Positions 55,056 to 61,843 of a stretch of DNA of 64,000 nt are shown here, piece by piece. The notes beneath the pieces are model-generated. The model made no database searches. It saw only the letters and a program-made list of their open reading frames with translations, and was not told the DNA's origin. Numbering within the stretch: position 1 is the stretch's first letter; each line of letters opens with the position of its first letter. The position numbers were made by a program, and so were the translations under genes. The stretch comes from Paenibacillus taichungensis. Lineage in GTDB: Bacteria > Bacillota > Bacilli > Paenibacillales > Paenibacillaceae. The stretch covers positions 248,001 to 312,000 of the forward strand of contig NZ_QEVW01000001.1 in NCBI RefSeq assembly GCF_003287275.1, read 5' to 3'.

Positions 55056-56171
55056 ATGGCATTACTATGGCTTGTCGTTGTTGGAGGCATTGTTATTGGA
55101 GTACACGGCATATGGTTCGGCCGTCCGGCTTTACGCAAGCTGAAGTACACCAGACAGTTCAGCAAAATGCGTTGTTACGCCGGGGATGAGCTGGAGATGG
55201 TTGAGACGATTGCGAACGAAAAACGGATATCGGTTCCATGGCTCAGACTTGAAGCTATGATGCCAGTTTCATTTATATTCCGTTCTGGCTCGGGCATGGA
55301 TATCAGTCAAGGAGATATTTATCAGAATCATAAAAGTATCTTTACTTTGAAACCGTTTACTCGTATTACGCGCAAGCATCCTTTTGTATGCAGCAGACGC
55401 GGGATCTACACGTTAAACACTGTAACCATGACCGGAGGGGACCTGTTCGGCCTCTGGCGTACCTCGAAACCTATCCCCGTCCATCTGTCCATGGTCGTAT
55501 ATCCTTCACTTGTTCATGCGGAGGATCTACCTGCGATCTATCAGGTATGGCAGGGTGAGGTTGAGGTATCCCGTTGGATTGTTGAAGATCCCTTTCTGAT
55601 TCTCGGGGTACGACCGTATGGTGCGGGTGATCCGATGAACCGTATTCATTGGAAAGCGAGTGCACGCACTGGAGAATTGCAGGTTTATAAGCAGGGATGG
55701 ACTGCGGACCCTCAATCCTGGATTGTGGTTAACATTCAGGAGTCGGCGGACATGTGGAGTGTCGTTACCCGCCCGGAGATGATCGAACGGGCACTACGTT
55801 ATGCGGCAACGGCAGCGGTAGATGCGATTGGAAGAGGGTTGCCCGCGGGATTTGCTCATAATGGGTACCGTGTGAGCGGAGGACGTGATCCATTGCGTAT
55901 TGAGCCGGATTACGGCAGTCCTCATCTGGAAATGTTACTGGAAGCTATGGCAGAGACGGAGCTGAAATGCATGGTTCCCATGGAGCAGTTCCTGAGTGAC
56001 GAAGTAGAACGGAATGAAGAGGCTCAGCAGGTTCGCAGTTATCTCTTAATTACGTCCTATGTATCTCCAGCTATGGAACATGAAATTGCGCGTTTGCATG
56101 AGCAAGGTCACCGTGTGACCATACTCCCCGTAGAGGGTGGGAAAAGCAATTCCAAGGCGGTGAGTGCATGA
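55056..56171 (+). CDS. DUF58 domain protein
   Basis: The 371-residue protein has a single N-terminal membrane helix (LLWLVVVGGIVIGVHGIWF) followed by a soluble beta-rich region and the DUF58 signature VRPYGAGDPMNRIHWKASAR near residue 190. DUF58 proteins accompany MoxR ATPases nearly everywhere and are thought to be their substrates or adaptors; they have a VWA-like fold. The orientation of the bulk relative to the membrane is not settled. It is translationally coupled to the next gene (ATGA overlap). Confidence 0.88.
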   Translation: MALLWLVVVGGIVIGVHGIWFGRPALRKLKYTRQFSKMRCYAGDELEMVETIANEKRISVPWLRLEAMMPVSFIFRSGSGMDISQGDIYQNHKSIFTLKPFTRITRKHPFVCSRRGIYTLNTVTMTGGDLFGLWRTSKPIPVHLSMVVYPSLVHAEDLPAIYQVWQGEVEVSRWIVEDPFLILGVRPYGAGDPMNRIHWKASARTGELQVYKQGWTADPQSWIVVNIQESADMWSVVTRPEMIERALRYAATAAVDAIGRGLPAGFAHNGYRVSGGRDPLRIEPDYGSPHLEMLLEAMAETELKCMVPMEQFLSDEVERNEEAQQVRSYLLITSYVSPAMEHEIARLHEQGHRVTILPVEGGKSNSKAVSA

Positions 56172-57484
56172 ATGAATCCAACAGCAACAATACCAAGGAA
56201 AAAGTACTTCTATCCATGTCGGCCGTTCTGTTGATTGGGGTATATTTTTATCCGCTATTAACGCTTACTTCCCTCTATGCAACGGGACATTTTCCATACA
56301 CATTAATGGCTATCTTTGTTGTTGCTGGCTGGTTAGGTCAATGGGTACAGCATAGGTTACCAACCATCAGCGAAAAGAACACGGTTATTCGATGGGGTGC
56401 AACGTTGCTTATGGGGCTGTTGGTCTCATTGGTTATCGCACTTATATGGGCATTTCCTTTACCTGAGTTGCTGACGGCAGTGGTATGGGGAGTTATATCA
56501 GCCTATATTGGGTTGAATTTTCAACCTGTCTTCCGTTCCATTTTGATTTGGCGCTTGCAGATTTGGGGTGTAGTTAGTGCAATTGTGCTTAGTGGGGCTG
56601 CCAATGGAATTGAATTTATGCAACCTCTTCGGGCTTACACCGGAACCATATATGCAGCGGGGGTAATCAGTTTTGTTGGCTGGTTGGTAGGCCAGTACAG
56701 TGTGCAGCTGGATCGTGCGATATTAAATGATGGCTCAAGAAGGATCGTATTACGTGAGTTTGCCCGGGCGAATCACCAGCGTCTGTTATGGATGCTGATT
56801 GTGATCGCTGGAATTGGTGCTTTTCCCAGTCTTGTTGCTTGGCTAGGACCACTGCGTGACCGTCTGCTTGCTTGGATCAGAGGTTTAATAGGCTCGAGTT
56901 CCAATCAGGAGCCACCTATTACGCCTACAGCTCCAAATGAACCGCCTATGATACCTGAAGGGATGGAATCAACTGGGGAGCCCTCTGTTTTCTGGGATAT
57001 CCTGGGTTGGGTCGTCATGGGGGCTGTCGCAGTTGTGATCTTGTGGCTAATCTTACGTTTGGGGCAGAAGGCGATAAACAAACTTATGGAGCGTTTCAAA
57101 GGGCTGCTGCAGCCCGGTCAGAAGAAGGTAGAACCCCGGACGGAGTATGTGGACATTAGCGAAACACTAGAGGCGCCTGCAAAAACGCGCAAATCCTGGT
57201 TCCGCAAGAAGGAGTCGCTCCCCTCACAGGAAGCTGAACGTGTTCGGTTTTATTATCGGAAGTGGATCGACAGAGCTGCACACCGGGGCGTACATATACA
57301 GGGTGCACACACGCCACTGGAGGCTGCGGAGACAATTGTTCAGCATGGAGCCAGAGAAGATGATCAGAAGCTCTCTGCAATGCTACCAGATACCTATAAC
57401 GCTGTGCGCTATGGGAAGAAATCTCCAGACGATTCCGAGATGAGTGAGATTGATCGGATATGGAAATCTTATCGAAGTAAATAA
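56168..57484 (+). CDS. Multi-pass membrane protein with C-terminal DUF4129-like domain
   Basis: The 438-residue protein has about seven helices in the first 240 residues, a Pro-rich external loop (NQEPPITPTAPNEPPMIPEG, about 256-275), one more helix (about 281-303), and a cytoplasmic tail whose end (FYYRKWIDRAAHRGVHIQGAHTPLEAAETI) resembles DUF4129. In most MoxR-DUF58 operons the third protein carries this topology plus a transglutaminase domain in the external loop. Here the loop is only about 40 residues and no transglutaminase Cys-His-Asp motif is present. It may be a reduced relative that keeps the membrane scaffold only. Confidence 0.8.
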   Translation: MNESNSNNTKEKVLLSMSAVLLIGVYFYPLLTLTSLYATGHFPYTLMAIFVVAGWLGQWVQHRLPTISEKNTVIRWGATLLMGLLVSLVIALIWAFPLPELLTAVVWGVISAYIGLNFQPVFRSILIWRLQIWGVVSAIVLSGAANGIEFMQPLRAYTGTIYAAGVISFVGWLVGQYSVQLDRAILNDGSRRIVLREFARANHQRLLWMLIVIAGIGAFPSLVAWLGPLRDRLLAWIRGLIGSSSNQEPPITPTAPNEPPMIPEGMESTGEPSVFWDILGWVVMGAVAVVILWLILRLGQKAINKLMERFKGLLQPGQKKVEPRTEYVDISETLEAPAKTRKSWFRKKESLPSQEAERVRFYYRKWIDRAAHRGVHIQGAHTPLEAAETIVQHGAREDDQKLSAMLPDTYNAVRYGKKSPDDSEMSEIDRIWKSYRSK

Positions 57485-57567
57485 GTCGGGAATCCCTTTA
57501 CTTTTCTTGTTACGTTCAAGTATCATGAGAGGAATACACAAGTTGGTCAGAAAAGGAGCAGACATTA

Positions 57568-58524
57568 ATGAAGACAAATCATTGCAAAATAGTAGATTGT
57601 ACAATCCGTGATGGTGGATTGGTAAATAACTGGGACTTTAGCGTGGACTTTGTTCAACAGCTCTATGCTGGATTGAATGAAGCTGGCGTTGATTATATGG
57701 AAATTGGATACAAAAACTCACCTAAGCTCTTAAAAGGTGCAGAAGAAGCAGGACCATGGCGTTTTCTGAATGATGATTTCCTGCGCAAAGTAATTCCGCA
57801 AAAAGGAAATACCAAATTGTCTGCACTTGTTGACGTTGGACGTGTGGACGAGAATGACATTCTGCCACGCAGCGAAAGCATGCTGGATCTGATCCGTGTA
57901 GCTTGTTACAGCAAAGATGTAGACAAGGCACTTGCTCTGGTCCAAACATTCCACGATCGCGGATATGAAACAACGCTGAACATTATGGCATTGTCTAATG
58001 TTATGGAAAATGAACTGCTGGAAGCATTTGAACTGATCAAGGAAAGTTCTGTGGATGTTGTATACATAGTAGACTCCTATGGAAGCCTGGATCATAACGA
58101 TGTGAAATATCTGGTGGAGAAGTTCAAGACTCATTTGCCGAACAAACGTCTTGGCGTTCACACACACAATAACATGCAACTGGCGTTCTCGAACTCATTG
58201 GTAGCAGCTGAGCTTGGTGTTGAACTACTGGATGCTTCCGTATACGGTATGGGACGTGCGGCAGGAAACTGTCCCACTGAACTGCTCGTTGCTCATTTGA
58301 AAGGAACAAAATACAACCTGCGTCCAGTACTTGGTGTATTGGAGCAATTGATGGTCCCTCTCCGTGAAAAAGAAGAGTGGGGTTACATTTTGCCTTATAT
58401 GATTACAGGTACATTGGACGAGCATCCTCGTTCGGCGATGGCACTGCGTTCGTCGGAAGACAAAGATAAGGTTGTTGATTTCTATGATAAATTGACAACA
58501 CCAGAAGTGAATTTTGATAAATAA
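57568..58524 (+). CDS. HMGL-like aldolase-superfamily protein
   Basis: The 318-residue protein is a TIM-barrel lyase of the HMG-CoA lyase/DmpG/LeuA superfamily. The metal and base residues are seen in VDCTIRDGGLVNNW (Arg-Asp pair), and the metal-binding pair in GVHTHNNMQLAFSNSL, with YGMGRAAGNCPTELLVAHL as the usual late glycine-rich motif. It lacks the communication domain of DmpG and the C-terminal domain of LeuA. It resembles the stand-alone aldolase catalytic-domain proteins of Paenibacillus, whose substrate is unknown. No acetaldehyde dehydrogenase is next to it. AAAAGGAG precedes the ATG. Confidence 0.8.
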   Translation: MKTNHCKIVDCTIRDGGLVNNWDFSVDFVQQLYAGLNEAGVDYMEIGYKNSPKLLKGAEEAGPWRFLNDDFLRKVIPQKGNTKLSALVDVGRVDENDILPRSESMLDLIRVACYSKDVDKALALVQTFHDRGYETTLNIMALSNVMENELLEAFELIKESSVDVVYIVDSYGSLDHNDVKYLVEKFKTHLPNKRLGVHTHNNMQLAFSNSLVAAELGVELLDASVYGMGRAAGNCPTELLVAHLKGTKYNLRPVLGVLEQLMVPLREKEEWGYILPYMITGTLDEHPRSAMALRSSEDKDKVVDFYDKLTTPEVNFDK

Positions 58525-58930
58525 GCTTATTGCATAATTCTTGAAAATTGACTTCAAGTCAACAAGAGAAGGGATCTAATACGTCTATAACTTTAGCGCA
58601 TTAGCGTTTTAAGTCGAATAGTGCACATGTGGCGAAAATTAGTCTAAAATGCAGTTGTAAATTAAAAAAACATGGACTCCAAGGGGGAGTTCATGTTTTT
58701 TTAGTTCTTATTGCCTTGTTTTTCTACATATCTATGAATAAATATTCCTAGAAATGCTCATTTTTTTTGTTCACGTCTGCGGAAATAAATGTTATTATGT
58801 ACCAGATAGCATGTTTTCACATGTGAATTGAACGTTGATAGATATAAAAATGTCGAATATTGTAACAAATTAGATTTATATCGTTAAGGTTATTTCAGGA
58901 TAGGCGATCCCGGGAAGGAAAAAACACGGC
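58525..58930 (+). other. Intergenic region with two palindromes and a terminator
   Basis: TTGACTTCAAGTCAA (58548-58562) is a perfect 7-1-7 inverted repeat just after the aldolase gene. TTCACATGTGAA (58816-58827) is a perfect 12-base palindrome, followed by a possible promoter TTGATA-17-TATTGT. I found no c-di-GMP riboswitch core ahead of the GGDEF-EAL gene and no ORF. Confidence 0.45.
58664..58703. terminator. Intrinsic terminator
   Basis: AAAAAAACATGGACTCC pairs with GGAGTTCATGTTTTTTT over 16 bp with one mismatch or wobble. It probably ends transcription from the aldolase gene, 140 bases upstream. Confidence 0.85.
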
Positions 58931-61057
58931 ATGAAGGCTAATCAGCAAGATCAGAGAAAAATAGGTTGGGTCGCGATAGGCGGCTTATTGTGTTTCCTCG
59001 CAAGTCAATGGTTTCGTTCCTCCGCAAGCTCTGATCTGATCATATCGGGTTACCCGGTTTTGACGCTCTTGGGTGGCTTCGCTGCGGCAGCGGCCTGTAT
59101 CGGCATTTATAATCAAAGCTGGTTATTTCAGACTCAAAGACTGACCCTCCGTAGGGTCCTTATGACTACGCTATTTTTATTGATTGGTTTGTTTGAGTTG
59201 GTTCACATCGTTTCCTTTGCCGAAGAAATGCCAAATGGCGCGATGGTGGAGTCGGAATTCTCGCTGAAGATGATTTCGCTTGGATCTCTTGTTTGTGCGG
59301 CAGGTTTGCTGTTCATATATGCAGTCAACGAGAGGGAAATTGCGTTACCACGCAAATTTCTAATTTTCAGTGGAACACTCGGTATTTTTGTTGTTTTGTA
59401 TACAGTGGCAATTCAGGAATGGGCTATACTGCCGAACTTGCTGGAGGGGAATGTGCTTGGCGGCATGTTTACCCGAATTCATTTTCTGATCGGAATCCTG
59501 TATGGCGTGACTGCGGTCGTGTTATTCGTTCAATGGAAAAAAGGCAAAGATGGCGATCTGCCTACCATTCTTTGTGCAATCCTCTGTTTTTTCTTTGGGG
59601 AATGTTACTTTGTCTCTGCTACGAAAATTAATGATCTCAATCTGCTGCTAGGTCTGTTAAGCGATTGTTTGGGCTATTTCTTTATCCAGAAGGGTCTGTA
59701 TTCGTCTGTGGTAGATACACCTTTCCTGAAACAACAGGTGGCGGAAGCAAAAATGAACTTCATTGCTCACCACGATGATGTGACAGGACTGCCGAATCGC
59801 CGTCGTCTTTCTCAGCGACTAAAAGTGATGATGAATGCAGCTATGGTAGAGGAGCAGCTTGTCGGTGTCTTGGTATTAAATATCAACCGATTCAAAACGA
59901 TTAATGATTCGTTAGGCCAACAAGCGGCTAACCGTGTACTTCGTCAGGTAGGACAGCGTCTGAAACATTCTTCGCTCCCGGGAGAGGAAGTGTTCGGACT
60001 GGGAAGAGATGAGTTCGTATTGACAATGACAGACTTCTGCACAACAGATACGGCGTTGCGGCGGACAAGATCGATCCTGCAACTGTTTGAAAAACCTGTA
60101 ACGGTGGATGGGAACGAGTATCATCTCACGTTGGGCATTGGTATGGCGATATTCCCGCATGACGGTGACTCACCGGAAGAGATCATCCAGAATGCGGATA
60201 CGGCGCTGCATAATGCCAAAGAGCAGGGAATAGAGCTAAACCGATATGCCCATGCGATGCAGATGAAAGCCCAGGAACGTTTGCAGCTTGAGAATGATTT
60301 GCGCAAAGCGTTGGATCGTGGGCAGTTCTATCTTGTGTATCAGCCGCAGGTTAATCTGGCAAGTGGGTTGATTGTCGGTATGGAGGCTTTGGTGCGTTGG
60401 CAGCATCCGCTGAGAGGCTCAGTATCCCCTGGGGAATTCATTCCTCTTGCTGAGGAGAGCGGGCTGATCGTACCGCTTGGAGAATGGGTATTGCGTGAGG
60501 CGTGTGCACAGAACAAGCGCTGGCAAGAAGCGGGTTACCGCAAGCTATGTGTCTCGGTTAACCTTTCCATGAGACAATTCAGGCATTCTCATCTGCTGGA
60601 CAACATCAGCGGCATTCTCAAGGAGACAGGCTTGGAACCTGTGTGGCTTGAACTCGAAATTACGGAGAGCATGACTTTTGACAAGGATCGTGCGTTTGAG
60701 CAGTTGCGCAAAATTAAGGAAATTGGTGTGCACATCAGTATTGATGATTTTGGTACAGGGTACAGTTCACTGCATTATTTGAAAGATCTGCCGATTGACC
60801 GCCTCAAGATTGACCGTTCCTTTGTCAATGAAGTGATGGAGGACAGCAATAATGCGGCAATTGTGTCGACTATTACGTCAATGGCTCATCACCTGCAGTT
60901 GAAAGTGACGGCGGAGGGCGTTGAAAATGAGGACCAGCTTTCGTTTCTTCGTGATCAGCATTGTCATGAGGCTCAAGGGTTCTTTTTCAGCAAACCCATT
61001 CTGGCAGCTGATTTTGAAAAAAAGTTTTTGAGAGATGTGGATAAACCCACGGGGTAA
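58931..61057 (+). CDS. Membrane GGDEF-EAL protein, probable c-di-GMP phosphodiesterase
   Basis: The 708-residue protein has eight predicted membrane helices (about 10-255) as a sensory module, then GGDEF (about 275-435) and EAL (about 445-695) domains. The GGDEF domain is degenerate: the metal-binding DxD of D-x-D-R-F-K is N317-I-N319, and the signature reads GRDEF (358-362). The EAL domain keeps its catalytic set: EAL (485-487), NLS, ITES, DDFGTGYSS, LKIDRSF, AEGVEN and QGFFFSKP. It therefore likely degrades c-di-GMP, with the GGDEF part possibly binding GTP as a regulator. GGGAAGG lies upstream of the start. Confidence 0.9.
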   Translation: MKANQQDQRKIGWVAIGGLLCFLASQWFRSSASSDLIISGYPVLTLLGGFAAAAACIGIYNQSWLFQTQRLTLRRVLMTTLFLLIGLFELVHIVSFAEEMPNGAMVESEFSLKMISLGSLVCAAGLLFIYAVNEREIALPRKFLIFSGTLGIFVVLYTVAIQEWAILPNLLEGNVLGGMFTRIHFLIGILYGVTAVVLFVQWKKGKDGDLPTILCAILCFFFGECYFVSATKINDLNLLLGLLSDCLGYFFIQKGLYSSVVDTPFLKQQVAEAKMNFIAHHDDVTGLPNRRRLSQRLKVMMNAAMVEEQLVGVLVLNINRFKTINDSLGQQAANRVLRQVGQRLKHSSLPGEEVFGLGRDEFVLTMTDFCTTDTALRRTRSILQLFEKPVTVDGNEYHLTLGIGMAIFPHDGDSPEEIIQNADTALHNAKEQGIELNRYAHAMQMKAQERLQLENDLRKALDRGQFYLVYQPQVNLASGLIVGMEALVRWQHPLRGSVSPGEFIPLAEESGLIVPLGEWVLREACAQNKRWQEAGYRKLCVSVNLSMRQFRHSHLLDNISGILKETGLEPVWLELEITESMTFDKDRAFEQLRKIKEIGVHISIDDFGTGYSSLHYLKDLPIDRLKIDRSFVNEVMEDSNNAAIVSTITSMAHHLQLKVTAEGVENEDQLSFLRDQHCHEAQGFFFSKPILAADFEKKFLRDVDKPTG

Positions 61058-61060
61058 GGA

Positions 61061-61098
61061 AAGACAGGGGCGTGGACACGCTTCTGTCTTGTTTTGTT
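61061..61098 (+). terminator. Intrinsic terminator
   Basis: AAGACAG pairs with CTGTCTT and the inner CGTG with CACG, followed by GTTTTGTTT. It ends the GGDEF-EAL gene. Confidence 0.85.
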
Positions 61099-61131
61099 TC
61101 GAAAGGTCAGAGGGGAAATGGTAAAAAGAAG

Positions 61132-61160
61132 TTGCAAGCGTTGGATGATCATGGTATATT
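61132..61160 (+). promoter_or_regulatory. SigA promoter of the tRNA pair
   Basis: TTGCAA (61132-61137) and TATATT (61155-61160) are 17 bases apart, about 40 bases ahead of the first tRNA. Confidence 0.7.
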
Positions 61161-61199
61161 AATTTTGTGAAATTCATGTTAATGTTCCTCGGAACTTGA

Positions 61200-61273
61200 C
61201 GGGACGTAGCTCAGCTTGGTAGAGCACCTGGTTTGGGACCAGGGGGTCGCATGTTCAAATCGTGTCGTCCCGA
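61200..61273 (+). tRNA. tRNA-Pro (TGG)
   Basis: Acceptor CGGGACG (61200-61206) pairs with CGTCCCG (61266-61272), with A as discriminator. The anticodon loop TTTGGGA between CCTGG and CCAGG gives anticodon TGG. The T-loop GTTCAAAT is standard. CCA is not encoded. Confidence 0.96.
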
Positions 61274-61284
61274 TCGTCATTCGT

Positions 61285-61355
61285 GCGGGTGTAGTTCAAT
61301 GGTAGAACTTTAGCCTTCCAAGCTAATAGCGTGGGTTCGATTCCCATCACCCGCT
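61285..61355 (+). tRNA. tRNA-Gly (TCC)
   Basis: Acceptor GCGGGTG (61285-61291) pairs with CACCCGC (61348-61354), with T as discriminator. The anticodon loop CTTCCAA between TAGC and GCTA gives anticodon TCC. The T-arm has GGTTCGATTCC. CCA is not encoded. It lies 11 bases after the Pro tRNA and is cotranscribed with it. Confidence 0.96.
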
Positions 61356-61373
61356 TAACTAATGCAAAACCTG

Positions 61374-61400
61374 AAACCCTTGTGAAAACAAGGGTTTTTT
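61374..61400 (+). terminator. Intrinsic terminator of the tRNA unit
   Basis: AAACCCTTGT (61374-61383) pairs with ACAAGGGTTT (61388-61397) around GAAA, followed by further T. Confidence 0.92.
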
Positions 61401-61472
61401 CTTATTTTTCGAAGTTAATATATTTTAAGTCATGTTTAAATGGAGAATGTCATTGAGCTTAATTCAAAACCT

Positions 61473-61500
61473 TTGATTTTTCCCCATCATCTGGTACAAT
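61473..61500 (+). promoter_or_regulatory. SigA promoter of the ABC-F gene
   Basis: TTGATT (61473-61478) and TACAAT (61495-61500) are 16 bases apart, and the -10 carries the TGn extension (TGGTACAAT). Transcription from about 61507 gives a leader of about 337 bases. Confidence 0.72.
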
Positions 61501-61506
61501 AACGAA

Positions 61507-61814
61507 GAAATCGATACTACACATGAATGAGAGGTAACCATACATCCCATGAAGTAAAACACATGAATTCAACCCCAGTAACTGCAGAGAGTTTATGACG
61601 CAGTCAGCCAAAAAGCGGCTGAGCAATGAGGGGATTCGTGTGTCCAAATTCAGCTATGGGATCAGGTATGGAAACAGGCAGGCTGTACTGGCTTAGCTTG
61701 TGTATACCCTTTTAAGGGTTCTTTGTTCATACCGTGGGGTATCTTATGCTTGTTTTTTGACGCTTTATCCAATCCTGAATTGCCAGACCGCCGGCTGATG
61801 CTAGCGGTTTTTTT
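61507..61814 (+). promoter_or_regulatory. Attenuation-type leader of the ABC-F gene
   Basis: The leader holds short ORFs and two terminators. Terminator 1 pairs AGC...ATACCC (61695-61709) with GGGTAT...GCT (61737-61750) and runs into a T-tract to 61758. Its arms can pair differently: ACCCTT with AAGGGT (61706-61719), and ATACC with GGTAT (61729-61742). Terminator 2 is ACCGC/GCGGT (61787/61804) followed by seven T. A leader ORF ends inside the 5' arm of terminator 1. This is the layout of antibiotic-sensing ribosome-stalling attenuators known ahead of ABC-F and Erm genes. Confidence 0.65.
61626..61715 (+). CDS. Candidate leader peptide of the ABC-F gene
   Basis: This frame runs from ATG 61626 (or GTG 61638, which has GAGGGG at 61628-61633 just upstream) to TAA 61713-61715. 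It gives 29 or 25 residues ending TGRLYWLSLCIPF. The stop lies between ATACCC and AAGGGT of the attenuator, so a ribosome on its last codons would cover the 5' arm of terminator 1. An overlapping 33-codon frame (61595-61696) and an 11-codon frame (61563-61598, overlapping it by ATGA) are alternatives; none has a strong ribosome binding site. Confidence 0.4.
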   Translation: MRGFVCPNSAMGSGMETGRLYWLSLCIPF

Positions 61815-61843
61815 ATTTTGAATTGCAGGAAGGATGAGGCCTC

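Noticed and set aside
58703..58930. c-di-GMP riboswitch upstream of the GGDEF-EAL gene
   Set aside because: Neither the GEMM-I conserved core nor a c-di-GMP-II pseudoknot pattern is present.
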